DNA from: JAAFIM01 sp964467315
GTDB lineage: Bacteria; Bacteroidota; Bacteroidia; Chitinophagales; Saprospiraceae
Length of the DNA stretch: 64,000 bases
Reading direction: 5' to 3'
Assembly: GCA_964467315.1 (NCBI GenBank)
Contig: CAYXSA010000003.1
Location: 1-64,000, forward strand
How positions within the stretch are numbered: the first letter of the stretch is position 1; the number at the start of each line of letters is the position of its first letter. The translations under genes were made by a program, and so were the position numbers. Below are positions 7,177-15,575 of the stretch, one piece after another. The notes below the pieces were generated by a model. The model had not been told where the DNA came from and made no database searches. It saw only the letters and a list, made by a program, of their open reading frames with translations.

Positions 7177-9606
7177 TTAGTCGATGAACTCGACGATGGA
7201 TTCTTTGGTGTAGAGGTCGTGGAAGCGAGAGTAGTCCCAAATGGTAGCGGAAAATTTGCCATTGCCGAGATGCTCCTGTTTGAAGGTGCAATAGTAGATG
7301 GCGCGTGCGCCGTTGCTGTACTCTACAAACACGTCGCAGCCAACGGAGCGCGAAACGATATGATTCCAGACCTCGTCGCGTTTGTACGCCCAGTCGCTGC
7401 TGGCATTGATGGCGAGAATGCGATAATCGAAGCGGTCGCTTAGTTTGTAAGTGGGCAGTAGGCGCATAATATCGGCTTCGATTTCGGGCAGGGAGTGCGG
7501 GAAGCGGCGGGTGATGGCGAGGCGTTTGCCCAGTTTTTCGCGCCCTGCTTCGTCGACGTGTAGGGTAAAACTGCCTTTGGCGATGTCGATGCGTTCGCCG
7601 AATTTGCTGCGCCACAGGCGGGTATGAATGCCTCTATCGTGCTCATCTGCGGGCACTTCGAGGAAGAGCTCGAAGGAGATGCGATGTGCGCCGATGGGCA
7701 AATAATAGAAATTGTAGAGCATGGGGCTTTTGACGGAGCTGATGGGCTCGTAGCCGTTTTGGGTGAAAAAGCCGCAATTTTCGCGCACTTCGAGGTGTTG
7801 GCTGGAGGGGGATACGGCTACATCGAGGATGGTTTTTGTTTTGTAGGTATCGTAAGCGCTAACGGATAGTTTTTCTTCCCAGAAGGGCATTTTTTCGGGG
7901 CTATAGCCTTCGACGGATATGCGTAGGAAAAAGCCTGTGGGGGAGTAATCGTAGCCGATGTCGTTGAGGAAATTATGCAGGGATTTTTCTGCGAAGGCTT
8001 GGGCATAGATGCTGTCGCCGATATTAAATTCTTGGGCGAATTGGCTGCCTTTGTGTTCGGCGCTAAAGAGGATTTGGCGCAGGTGCTCTTGATGAAAGGG
8101 CGAAGTAATACCTTCGTCTTCGATGCGGGGGCATTGGTAGAGGTTGGCGATGATATGCTGGCGTTCGGCTTGTTCGCGGGCGGCGCGTTCGGCTTGTTCG
8201 CGGGCTGCTTGTTCGGCGGCGGCTTTTTCGCGTTCGGCGCGTTCGGCTTCCATTTGGTCGGAGCGTCGATGAGCTTGAACGGCATAGATGCGGTCGTTGT
8301 AGTGTTTATGTGGGCTGGTATAGGATTCTTCGCCGAGTCCGTCGAGGATTTGCCTAAACAGGGCTTCGGCTGTATCGTAGTCTTTTTGTTGGAAGGCGGT
8401 TTCGGCTGCTTGGGAGAGGGCGGCGACTTGTTCGGGGGAGAGAATTTTTGCTAAGTGGGCGGGCAGGGCGTAGAGGAGTTGGGCGCTGTACTGGGCGGCG
8501 GCTCGTTTTTGTGGGGCGACTTCGCTGGGGCGTTGTAGGTCGCGGGGGGAGAGGCGGATGGTGATATCGTTTGCGCCGACTTGGAGATTTTGCTCCAGTA
8601 GCTGTTGGAAGAGCATATTTTCTGCTCTGCCGATGGTTTGGTAGGCTATGGAGAAGGCTTTTTTGTCGTCGTCGCCGAGTAGGTTGCCCGTGCTAAGTTG
8701 TTGTAGGTTGCGCGTAGCGCTTGCGGAATCGAGGCAGAAGGCGAGGTAGGCGCAGCTTTTATAGGCTTTTATGGGAGTGCCATAGCGCAGGGGGGCATGG
8801 GCGGTTTTGCCGTTGATGGAGAGGGAGAGTATAAAATGGGCTTCGCCAGCGGCTTCGCAGCCGAGTTCGCGGGCGAGGTTTTGCAGGGGTTGGTCGGCGC
8901 TGAACTGTAGGAGGAGTTGGTCGGAGAAGGTATCGCCGTTTTGGAGGGCATTGAGATTTTGGAGGTCGCCGATGAGGCTGATGCTGGCTTTATTGAGGAT
9001 TTCGTCTTCGGGGGCTGCCGTGGTGGGGGCTGCTGCTGTGGGGTTGCTGTTGGCTTTGGCGCTCGCTCCTGCGCCGTATTCGATGCTGCATTCGGCGAGG
9101 ATTGCGCCTGCTACGGGGGCGGAGGGTTGCTGGAGGTCGCGTGCGAACCAGCGGACGCTGATGGTATTGTTGCCGCTGGGTTGGATATGCTCCATGAGAA
9201 AGTAGAGGAAAAAGTAGTGTTCTTGGCTGCCGATGAGTTGGACGCTTTTTTCGGCGGCTTTGCGTTGGTGTTCGCTAAGGTTGGGGTTTTGCAGTGCGCC
9301 GTAGACGGTTTCTGCGAAGCTTTGGGCTTTGGCTTGGTCAGCCATGTAGGCGGGGTAGAGGTAGGTATTCCAGCCTTTGGCGGGTAAGCCGAAGCGGATG
9401 GGCATAGCGGTTTTTTTGCCGTTGACTTCGAGTTCTATGATAAAATGCGCCTCGCCTGCTGCCTCGCAGCCTGCTTCGCGGGCGGTCTCCAATAGGGATT
9501 TATCGCTGCTTAGAGCGATGCCGAAGAAGGGGGGCAGTTGTTCGGCGGGCTGGGCGACGCTGAAGGAGCTGAGCCCTTCGTTGGCGACGAAATAGATTTT
9601 TTTCAT
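7177..9606 (-). CDS. Large three-fold repeat protein of unknown function
   Basis: A 809-residue protein without signal peptide; MKKIYFVANEG is preferred over the upstream in-frame start. It contains an internal duplication: (LA)REAGCEAAGEAHFIIELEVNGK near residue 43 and LARELGCEAAGEAHFILSLSINGK near residue 245, each followed by an RFG/RYG motif, a helical part and a (V/L)xxRDLQxPS motif. A diverged third copy seems to occur near residue 520 (AEKSLHNFLNDIGYDY, FFLRISVEG). Between copies 2 and 3 lie a TPR-like helix pair (ETAFQQKDYDTAEALFRQIL) and an AEREKAAAEQAAREQ coiled coil. The last about 110 residues form a separate Trp-rich domain. I do not know the family. Confidence 0.75.
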   Translation of the reverse strand: MKKIYFVANEGLSSFSVAQPAEQLPPFFGIALSSDKSLLETAREAGCEAAGEAHFIIELEVNGKKTAMPIRFGLPAKGWNTYLYPAYMADQAKAQSFAETVYGALQNPNLSEHQRKAAEKSVQLIGSQEHYFFLYFLMEHIQPSGNNTISVRWFARDLQQPSAPVAGAILAECSIEYGAGASAKANSNPTAAAPTTAAPEDEILNKASISLIGDLQNLNALQNGDTFSDQLLLQFSADQPLQNLARELGCEAAGEAHFILSLSINGKTAHAPLRYGTPIKAYKSCAYLAFCLDSASATRNLQQLSTGNLLGDDDKKAFSIAYQTIGRAENMLFQQLLEQNLQVGANDITIRLSPRDLQRPSEVAPQKRAAAQYSAQLLYALPAHLAKILSPEQVAALSQAAETAFQQKDYDTAEALFRQILDGLGEESYTSPHKHYNDRIYAVQAHRRSDQMEAERAEREKAAAEQAAREQAERAAREQAERQHIIANLYQCPRIEDEGITSPFHQEHLRQILFSAEHKGSQFAQEFNIGDSIYAQAFAEKSLHNFLNDIGYDYSPTGFFLRISVEGYSPEKMPFWEEKLSVSAYDTYKTKTILDVAVSPSSQHLEVRENCGFFTQNGYEPISSVKSPMLYNFYYLPIGAHRISFELFLEVPADEHDRGIHTRLWRSKFGERIDIAKGSFTLHVDEAGREKLGKRLAITRRFPHSLPEIEADIMRLLPTYKLSDRFDYRILAINASSDWAYKRDEVWNHIVSRSVGCDVFVEYSNGARAIYYCTFKQEHLGNGKFSATIWDYSRFHDLYTKESIVEFID

Positions 9607-9715
9607 TGTTTTCGTTTGGGGTATCGGGGAATCTTGGGAGTATATACGAGAGGGCAAAGTCATTAAGGTATTACAGTTTTTTATTGCTTTTGAGAAAAAG
9701 TAAAGCAGCCGTTTC

Positions 9716-9944
9716 CTTCTTTGTTACTTTTTTTTCCGAAGCGAAAAAAAAGTAACCAAAAAAAACGCTTTTTGCGTCGAAAAACTTGCTCGGTCAAAAA
9801 TTGCAAGGCAATTTTTGACCTCCCTTCAACAGTTTCGACGCAGCAAGGCGCGCCTTGCGGCGCAGTTTATTGGCTCGCTACGCGAGCATTTTACGCGCTT
9901 ATTCAAAAAAGCAAATTTTTAGTGCAATGCCTTAATGACATTAT
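9716..9944. other. Intergenic block of nested hairpins
   Basis: Within the 516-bp gap 9607-10122. GTTACTTTTTTTT and AAAAAAAAGTAAC form one hairpin (about 9723-9756). GCGTCGAAA (9774-9782) pairs with TTTCGACGC (9833-9841) around an inner perfect hairpin GGTCAAAAATTGC/GCAATTTTTGACC (9792-9820). GCGCGCC and CTCGC/GCGAG hairpins follow. No coding potential is credible. The structure suggests a mobile palindromic element of a different family from the PE copies. Confidence 0.6.
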
Positions 9945-10107
9945 GCGAGAGGGATAGGAGCGGAATCTGACCGCAGCGCCTGCGAAAGCAGGCGCAAGGG
10001 CTGATGCAGCGGATAGCCCGACGCGAGCCGTGTGAGCCGCAAGTTATTGCGGCTACCGCTGCGCCCCTTTGGCGCAGCGGAACGGCGAAGCGGCTCGCCA
10101 AAAAAAA
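9945..10107 (-). repeat. Palindromic element PE4 (class I, degenerate)
   Basis: Starts GCGAGAGGGATAGGAGCGG, contains GATAGCCCGACGCGAGCC and an inner GAGCCGCAA/TTGCGGCT palindrome, then a GCGCCCCTTTGGCGC hairpin, and ends GGCTCGCC plus an A-tract instead of GGGCACGCCC. The changed end still pairs with the changed GGCGAGCC-like region inside, so the stem has been kept. Confidence 0.7.
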
Positions 10108-10122
10108 TAGCTTGGGTAGGGG

Positions 10123-11136
10123 TTATTTTACGCTGGACATGAGGGCAATTTGCCCCATTGGGACGGGTCTGGGGTCTACGCCCATATTCCATTTACTATC
10201 GAACTGTATGAGGCAGTAGCCGTTTTTGGCATCAATAAAGGTAACTTTGCCCGAATAGGCATTGCTCACGCCAGAGCCAGCCGCCCAGACGGCATCGCCG
10301 ACTTTGAGTTTGGGGCTAACGGGTATGGGGCTGCATTCGGACTTGTTGAATGCTACGAGGGTGTGTTTGATGCCGACTACGCGTTCGCCTTCTACGCGCA
10401 AGACCTGCAAAATATCGTAGCGGTCTCCTTCTTTGACGAGGCAGTAGGTACCTGGGTCGAAGGGTTTGGAGACAGGCAGTAAATCGCCTGCTTTGAGGGC
10501 TTTAGGCTCTTGAGTAGCGCCAGTGGGCTTTTTGTCTTCACCTTTGGTAACGGTGAAAGAGCTCATATCAAGTATGTGTGCTTTGGGGTTGGCGGGGTCG
10601 CTTATATCGGTAATGAGCGCTATGCGCACGCCTTTGGAGGCATCGAGAAAAACGGCTACTTTGTCGCCTACTTTGGCTTTGTAGGTTTTGGGTATGACTG
10701 CTATTACAGCATTGGGAATAAGTTCGGGCTGCCCGTACTCGCTTTTGACTTTTGATTCTTTTGCGCCGAGTTCGACTATCGTAAATCCGCCTGCTTGTAG
10801 ATAGATTTGGTTGCCAGAGGGGTCGTTTTCTACAAATTTACGGTGATGCAATTTCAAATTGTCTGCGCTAACGGCGATAACTTTGTCGCCTACGGCGGCT
10901 TTGAGTGTTTCTACGACGGGGAAGTCTACGAATAGCTGCCCTGCTTCGAGTTTGGGGAGTTCGACCTCTTTGGGCGGCTCTGGTTTTTTCTCCTCTTCTT
11001 TGGGTTTGTCGGTGTTGGCGGGCGTGGTGGTGGAGGTGCTAGCTGTGGTTTTGTTGTCGGTAGCGTTTTTGTCGCCTTTATTGCCGCAAGCTGTCAATGA
11101 GCCTATAGCGGCAAGCAAAAAAATCGTTTTTTTCAT
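10123..11136 (-). CDS. Lipoprotein with repeated SH3/Tudor-like segments
   Basis: A 337-residue lipoprotein: signal peptide with lipobox LTAC (Cys near residue 17), then a Thr/Ser/Lys/Pro/Glu-rich linker (about 18-65). The mature domain has several short segments with the same turn: VGDKVIAVSADN, VGDKVAVFLDASKG, VGDAVWAAGSGVSNAYSGKVTFID. This is the pattern of small beta-barrel (SH3/Tudor/agenet-like) modules, which is a structural inference only. The C-terminal part has YCLIQFDSKWNMGVDPRPVP. Location is presumably the outer membrane or periplasm. Function unknown; PE4 lies 15 bp downstream. Confidence 0.75.
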   Translation of the reverse strand: MKKTIFLLAAIGSLTACGNKGDKNATDNKTTASTSTTTPANTDKPKEEEKKPEPPKEVELPKLEAGQLFVDFPVVETLKAAVGDKVIAVSADNLKLHHRKFVENDPSGNQIYLQAGGFTIVELGAKESKVKSEYGQPELIPNAVIAVIPKTYKAKVGDKVAVFLDASKGVRIALITDISDPANPKAHILDMSSFTVTKGEDKKPTGATQEPKALKAGDLLPVSKPFDPGTYCLVKEGDRYDILQVLRVEGERVVGIKHTLVAFNKSECSPIPVSPKLKVGDAVWAAGSGVSNAYSGKVTFIDAKNGYCLIQFDSKWNMGVDPRPVPMGQIALMSSVK

Positions 11137-11288
11137 AAGTCTGGAAGACTAATTTTGTTTTGAAGTGGAGTAATAAAAAGTCTTATTGTAGACTAAGCAC
11201 AAATTAGAGATTATTGCTGGGAAAGCGCAAACCTATTGGGTGAATGGTGAAAAAAAGCGGGTGAATGCTATTTTTGGGCAGGCGACAA

Positions 11289-11329
11289 AAAAAAATCCCC
11301 CGCCTGATGTGCATCTGGCGAGGGGGGAA
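11289..11329 (-). terminator. Intrinsic terminator of the ECF sigma gene
   Basis: On the minus strand a strong stem (CCCCCCTCGCC with GGCGGGGGA, one bulge, loop AGATGCACATCA) is followed directly by a run of nine T residues. It lies 37 bp past the sigma-factor stop codon. Confidence 0.85.
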
Positions 11330-11365
11330 TTATTATGAAAAAACTCTACTTTTTTTAGTCGGAAA

Positions 11366-11890
11366 TTAGCGCATGAATGCCGCGCCGTAACGCGACTCGA
11401 TGGCTGCTTTTAGCTCTTTGCGCGCAAAGAAAATGCGGCTCTTTACCGTGCCCAAAGGTAGGGCGAGATGCTCGGCGATTTCTTGATATTTGTAGCCGTA
11501 GTAGTGCATCATAAACGGTACGCGGGTGCCCTCGTCGAGCGCCTGCACCAGCGTTTGCAGCTCGTCCATCAAGATAGACGATTCCGCTTCGTTGGCGATT
11601 GACTCTCTGCCCGAATTTATAAAAAATTGGTTCTCAGTCGAGTCGAAAATCGTATTGGCTTTCGCCTTTTTGCGGTAATTGTTGATGAAAATGTTGCGCA
11701 TGACGGTAAATAACCATGCTTTGAGGTTCGTCCCCATGCGAAATTTTTCTTGATTCGTGATGGCGCGGTAGGCTGTTTCTTGAAACAAATCCTTCGCATC
11801 GTCCGAATTTTTGGTCAGCTTATAAGCAAATGCTTGTAAAACTGGTGCCATCGCGCCCAATTGACCGCCAAAATCAAATGTAAGTATCAT
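11366..11890 (-). CDS. ECF-type RNA polymerase sigma factor
   Basis: A 174-residue sigma-70 family protein. Region 2: AYKLTKNSDDAKDLFQETAY and LKAWLFTVMRNIFINNYRK (about residues 22-75). Region 4: VPFMMHYYGYKYQEIAEHL with the recognition helix ALPLGTVKSRIFFARKEL (about 125-165). Region 1.1 and region 3 are absent, as in ECF sigmas. ATG at 11890 fits region 2 starting at once; the longer open frame upstream covers the promoter at 11978-12008 and is rejected. No anti-sigma factor gene is adjacent. Which genes it controls is unknown. Confidence 0.9.
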   Translation of the reverse strand: MILTFDFGGQLGAMAPVLQAFAYKLTKNSDDAKDLFQETAYRAITNQEKFRMGTNLKAWLFTVMRNIFINNYRKKAKANTIFDSTENQFFINSGRESIANEAESSILMDELQTLVQALDEGTRVPFMMHYYGYKYQEIAEHLALPLGTVKSRIFFARKELKAAIESRYGAAFMR

Positions 11891-11977
11891 AGCGTGAGTG
11901 CGTTTATATGGTGAATATGTGGTAATCGTAGTTTTATAGCAAGTCTTACTTGTAGGTACAAATAAATCTTGTTGAAG

Positions 11978-12008
11978 CAAAGGTATGTAAAGATTAAACA
12001 ATATGCAA
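11978..12008 (-). promoter_or_regulatory. Bacteroidota-type promoter of the ECF sigma gene
   Basis: The minus strand reads TTG (12006-12008), 20 bases, TACCTTTG (11978-11985), an exact fit to TTG-N20-TAnnTTTG. This predicts a leader of about 80 bases. The 476-bp gap 11891-12366 otherwise holds AT-rich DNA and PE5. Confidence 0.75.
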
Positions 12009-12263
12009 GTCGACAGACAAAAAAAATACGCCGTTTGCCGATGATAAATTTTTATGAGCTTAGCATATAAGAACGAAAACATAGTATTTATCGGCATTTG
12101 AGGATTGTATTTAGACAAATTACAGATAAATAGTTTTTCAAAAAAAAATGAAAGTTGTTTAACTTTAACGCTTCTTAACTTTTGTAGAGAAAAATTTTAG
12201 TTCTCATTAAGGCTGGGGTTGAGGTTTGTCGGTTTGGGCTTTTTTCTGTTGTTTTGCGTTATA

Positions 12264-12348
12264 TTTTTTTGGGCGTGCCCGCCGCCGAAGGCGGCGGTCG
12301 GGCTATCCGCTGCGGCGGCTGTGCCGCCTACGCTTCTATCCCTCACGC
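12264..12348 (+). repeat. Palindromic element PE5 (class I, minimal form)
   Basis: T-tract, GGGCGTGCCC, hairpin GCCGCC-GAA-GGCGGC, GGTCGGGCTATCC, inner hairpin GGCGGCTGTGCCGCC, then TATCCCTCACGC. At 85 bp it is the shortest complete copy and shows the core architecture best. It ends 18 bp before the ATG of the glycosyltransferase fusion. Confidence 0.85.
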
Positions 12349-12366
12349 TTTGCAAACGGTATTCTT

Positions 12367-14340
12367 ATGTTTCAGCTTGCCGTCGTTGTAGTGAGCTACA
12401 ATGTGCGTTATTTTTTGCAGCAAACCTTATGGTCGGTGCGGCGAGCGGCGGAGGGCTTGAGCGTGGAGGTCTGGGTCGTAGACAACTGCTCGCGCGATGG
12501 CTCTGTGGAGATGGTGCGAGAGCAGTTTCCTGAGGTGCGGCTTATCGCCAACGCCGATAATGTCGGCTTTTCTACAGCCAACAATCAGGCTATACGTTTG
12601 AGCCAAGCGGAGTATGTGCTTTTGCTCAATCCCGATACGGTCGTAGCTGAAGATACTTTTTCCGTTTGTTTGGACTTCATGCGCAGGCATGAGCGGGCGG
12701 GCGGTTTGGGTCTGCGCATGATAGATGGCAGGGGCGTATTTTTGCCCGAAAGCAAGCGGGGTTTTCCCTCGCCGCTGGTGGCTTTTTACAAAAGTTTTGG
12801 CTTGCATCGCTTTTTTCCTCGCTCGGCGCATTTCAATCAATACTATCTGGGGCACTTGTCGGAGTTTGCCAACTGCCGCGCCGATGTGCTTTCGGGGGCT
12901 TTTATGCTGATGCGTAAAAAGGCGTTGGAGGAGGTGGGGTTATTGGACGAGGCATTTTTTATGTACGGCGAGGATATAGACCTCTCGTATAGGCTCGTGC
13001 GTGGCGGCTGGGAAAACTACTATATTGCCGATACGCAGATAATACATTACAAGGGCGAGAGCACCAAAAAGGGCAGCCTCAACTATGTAAAGACCTTTTA
13101 TCAGGCGATGATAATTTTCACGCAGAAGCATTTTGCTAACTTTCGCTTAGCGGCTTTGTGGGTGCTCATTTTGCGTGGGGGGATTTATTTTCGGGCTTCG
13201 CTGACGCTCTTGGGCAATTGGTATCGGGCTTTTCGGCTGCCTTTGCTCGATGCGATGCTCATGTATGGGGGCTTGTGGCTTTTGCGGGATATTTGGGCTA
13301 TAGCGCATTTTCGAGATGCGGACTATTTTCCTTCGACTTTATTGTATATCAATTTTCCGATATATATCGCTGTGTGGTTGGGGGGCATGTATTTGCGGGG
13401 TTGTTACGATGCGGGCAATGCGGGGGGCGCATATCGGCAGCTTTTGGGTGGGGTGGCGATGGGGACGCTGCTGGTGGCGGCGATATATGGTTTTTTGCCC
13501 GACGATTTGCGCTATTCGCGCATGTTGATAGTCTTGGGGGCGCTTTGGGCGGTCTTGGCTACTTCGGCGCTGCGTTTATTGGGGCGGGTCTGGCAGCATA
13601 AGGGTTTATTTTCGGCGATGCAGGCGAGCAGGCAGCATAAAACGCTGATAGTCGGCAGTGGGAGCGAAGTGCGGCGGGTACTGGGTTTGCTCTACGATAT
13701 GCAGGCGGATTTTTATTATGTGGGGGCGGTAGCACAGGAGCAGGAAGAAGGCGTTCATTTGGGCAAATTGGCGGACTTGCCGCTGCTGCTTCGGGCGCTG
13801 CGGGTTTCGGAGCTTATTTTTTGCGCTGCCGATATTTCGCACAAAGACATAATCGCCATCATGGAGCGCGAAGGTAGCCATTACCAATATAAAATCGTAC
13901 AGCCCGAAAGCGACAGCATTATAGGCTCCAACTCCAAAGATGCGGCGGGCGACCATTACGAGCTAACGCGCGCTTATGCGCTGGCGCGCGTAGGGGAGCG
14001 GCGCACGAAGCGGCTTTTTGATATATCGGTTTGTTTGTTTTTACTGCTGTTTTTGCCGCTTTTGTTTTGGTTTCAGCGCAAAAAAGGCGCTTTTTTATCC
14101 AATCTTTGGGCGGTGTTTTTGGGGCGGCGGACTTGGGTGGGGTATAGTGGGGGAGGGGCAGCCTTGCAGGGGTTGCCGCCTTTGAAAGTGGGTGTATTGT
14201 CGCCTGCAGATAGGTTGAACGAGGCAGAAAGGGCGGAGCTTAGGGAGATGATGCGCCAGCGCCTAAATCAATTGTACGCAAAGGAGTACACGGTTTTTGC
14301 CGATGCCGATGTCTTGCTACGAAATTGGCGGAGGCTCTAA
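12367..14340 (+). CDS. GT2 glycosyltransferase fused to degenerate polyprenyl-phosphate sugar transferase
   Basis: A 657-residue membrane protein. Residues 1-about 285 are a family 2 glycosyltransferase: VVVVSYN at the start, LLNPDTV (DxD-type metal site) and MYGEDIDLSYRL. Several TM helices follow (about 300-440). Next is a nucleotide-binding-like domain (KTLIVGSGSEVRRVLGLLYD) as in WcaJ/PssY-type enzymes. It ends with the KRLFDISVCLFLLLFLPLL membrane anchor and a shortened tail (WVGYSG, GLPPLKVGVLSP) that lacks most of the catalytic domain of bacterial sugar transferases. It likely adds a sugar in polysaccharide or glycolipid assembly; the second half may be scaffolding. The ATG at 12367 is chosen because the motif VVVVSYN starts five residues later. 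Confidence 0.82.
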   Translation: MFQLAVVVVSYNVRYFLQQTLWSVRRAAEGLSVEVWVVDNCSRDGSVEMVREQFPEVRLIANADNVGFSTANNQAIRLSQAEYVLLLNPDTVVAEDTFSVCLDFMRRHERAGGLGLRMIDGRGVFLPESKRGFPSPLVAFYKSFGLHRFFPRSAHFNQYYLGHLSEFANCRADVLSGAFMLMRKKALEEVGLLDEAFFMYGEDIDLSYRLVRGGWENYYIADTQIIHYKGESTKKGSLNYVKTFYQAMIIFTQKHFANFRLAALWVLILRGGIYFRASLTLLGNWYRAFRLPLLDAMLMYGGLWLLRDIWAIAHFRDADYFPSTLLYINFPIYIAVWLGGMYLRGCYDAGNAGGAYRQLLGGVAMGTLLVAAIYGFLPDDLRYSRMLIVLGALWAVLATSALRLLGRVWQHKGLFSAMQASRQHKTLIVGSGSEVRRVLGLLYDMQADFYYVGAVAQEQEEGVHLGKLADLPLLLRALRVSELIFCAADISHKDIIAIMEREGSHYQYKIVQPESDSIIGSNSKDAAGDHYELTRAYALARVGERRTKRLFDISVCLFLLLFLPLLFWFQRKKGAFLSNLWAVFLGRRTWVGYSGGGAALQGLPPLKVGVLSPADRLNEAERAELREMMRQRLNQLYAKEYTVFADADVLLRNWRRL

Positions 14341-14347
14341 AAAATGC

Positions 14348-14517
14348 TTTTTTTGGGGCGTGCCCACCGCGCCGTCTGCTGCGCCAAAGGGGCGCAGCAG
14401 GAGACGCGATAAATCGCGTCTCTACACGGGCGGTGGTCGGGCTATGCGCGGTTTTAGTGTAGGGGCAAGCCCCTACACCGCACCCGCAAGCGGGCGCGCC
14501 GCTCCTATCCCTCACGC
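14348..14517 (+). repeat. Palindromic element PE6 (class I)
   Basis: T-tract and GGGGCGTGCCC 8 bp after the glycosyltransferase stop codon, with nested palindromes GCTGCGCC/GGCGCAGC, GAGACGCGAT/ATCGCGTCTC and GTAGGGGC/GCCCCTAC, GGTCGGGCTAT in the middle, and CTATCCCTCACGC at the end. The GAGACGCGAT palindrome is of the GTAG...CTAC cassette type. Confidence 0.85.
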
Positions 14518-14525
14518 AAAAATCC

Positions 14526-15284
14526 CTACACTATAGAGGTTATCAGCTTTTCGACTTTCCAGTATTTTTGGATATTGGTGGCTGCTTCTATGATGGGGTC
14601 GTGTTCGAGATAATTGTCGGAAATGAGTTTAATTTTTACGACATTACGGCGTTGTTTGTCCCAGATGCATTGCAGGCGTTTGACCATTACCGCGCCATTG
14701 ACGGAGACGGCATAGATTTCGTTGTCTTTGATGGTTTCGCCGCTGTGCAGGGCTCGGCAGATGACAATATCGCTTTGGCGGATATTGGGCATCATGGAAT
14801 TGCCACGCACAGTGAAGGCGATAAATTCGCCATGTAAGCCAGGAATTTGGAAGTATTCGCAGCTTTCTTGGTCGAGTTGTACGTCTTGGGCGCTGCTGGC
14901 GTGTGCTTCGGCGCTGGCGAAGGTGATGCGGCTGCGTCCTTGTGGGGCGGAGGCAGCTACGTCGGCTTTGTTGCGGGTGGCAGTGAGGAAGGGCTCGCCA
15001 ATGCCGTCGAGTAAAAATTCGCGGTTTAGCTCCCGAAAGAGGCTACAAAAAACGCGGGCTTCTTCGTACTTTATTTGTCGCTTGCCGCTCAGATAGTCGG
15101 CGATGATATGCCCTTGTTGCTTGCTGCCGAGTAGGGCTTCTGCGAGTCGACGATTGTTGTAAATGCCTTCTTCCCGCGAATGGCTGCTAATTTTACCCGC
15201 GTTGGCGAGTTGCTCGTATACGATGCGAAAACGTTGATTTAATTCGCTCCGTTCTTCGTTTCGCGTGTATTTTCGGTGATCCAT
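14526..15284 (-). CDS. LexA-like (S24) transcriptional repressor
   Basis: A 252-residue protein. The N-terminal half is helical, with an XRE-like region (NRRLAEALLGSKQQGHIIADYLSGKR, about residues 47-72) proposed as the DNA-binding helix-turn-helix. The C-terminal half is an S24/LexA peptidase fold: GNSMMPNIRQSDIVICR supplies the catalytic serine and AVMVKRLQ the catalytic lysine. An obvious Ala-Gly self-cleavage site is not seen. Proteins of this layout control SOS-like, phage or stress genes. A perfect palindrome lies in its own leader (15299-15321), which fits autoregulation. No phage genes are nearby. Confidence 0.82.
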   Translation of the reverse strand: MDHRKYTRNEERSELNQRFRIVYEQLANAGKISSHSREEGIYNNRRLAEALLGSKQQGHIIADYLSGKRQIKYEEARVFCSLFRELNREFLLDGIGEPFLTATRNKADVAASAPQGRSRITFASAEAHASSAQDVQLDQESCEYFQIPGLHGEFIAFTVRGNSMMPNIRQSDIVICRALHSGETIKDNEIYAVSVNGAVMVKRLQCIWDKQRRNVVKIKLISDNYLEHDPIIEAATNIQKYWKVEKLITSIV

Positions 15285-15298
15285 AAGCGAATATATTG

Positions 15299-15321
15299 TA
15301 TGAAATTAGATGATTTTCATA
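15299..15321. promoter_or_regulatory. Operator-like palindrome upstream of the S24 repressor gene
   Basis: TATGAAA (15299-15305) and TTTCATA (15315-15321) are perfect inverted repeats 9 bases apart. They lie between the predicted transcription start and the ATG at 15284, a usual place for an autorepressor site. Inferred from position only. Confidence 0.45.
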
Positions 15322-15342
15322 TAAATAGTGCATAACGCAGTA

Positions 15343-15370
15343 CAAATATACAACAAATAATTTTTAACAA
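15343..15370 (-). promoter_or_regulatory. Putative promoter of the S24 repressor gene
   Basis: The minus strand reads TTG (15368-15370), 17 bases, TATATTTG (15343-15350). The -7 box matches TAnnTTTG; the spacing is slightly short. Confidence 0.5.
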
Positions 15371-15435
15371 AAAAATTTATCGCCGCTTTTTTTTTAATCC
15401 CAGCGTTTTTTGCTTATCTTCCGCTGCTCTTTTCT

Positions 15436-15548
15436 GCGTGAGGGATATGTAGAGCCGTAGCATGCTACGGCTCAAATAGCCCGACCCCGCGACCTTTAAG
15501 CGCTGCTTTCAGCAGCGCGGGGAGCGGGGGCACGCCCCAAAAAAAAAA
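15436..15548 (-). repeat. Palindromic element PE7 (class I)
   Basis: GCGTGAGGGATATG, the GAGCCGTAGC/GCTACGGCTC palindrome, AAATAGCCCGACCCCGCG, a GCGCTGC/GCAGCGC hairpin, GGGCACGCCCC and an A-tract that ends 28 bp before the START-domain gene. The first 50 bases match PE1 and PE9. Confidence 0.85.
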
Positions 15549-15575
15549 TTTCTATAAACGAAGACCATTTTTTCT

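Noticed and set aside
6837..7262. N-terminal extension of the membrane protein gene (about 140 extra residues)
   Set aside because: The extension is the translation of PE3 and of the 3' end of the next gene; a hydrophobic start at 6836 or 6818 is far more likely.
14526..15284. Prophage marker (S24 repressor)
   Set aside because: No integrase, structural or lysis genes are found near it, and base composition matches the chromosome.
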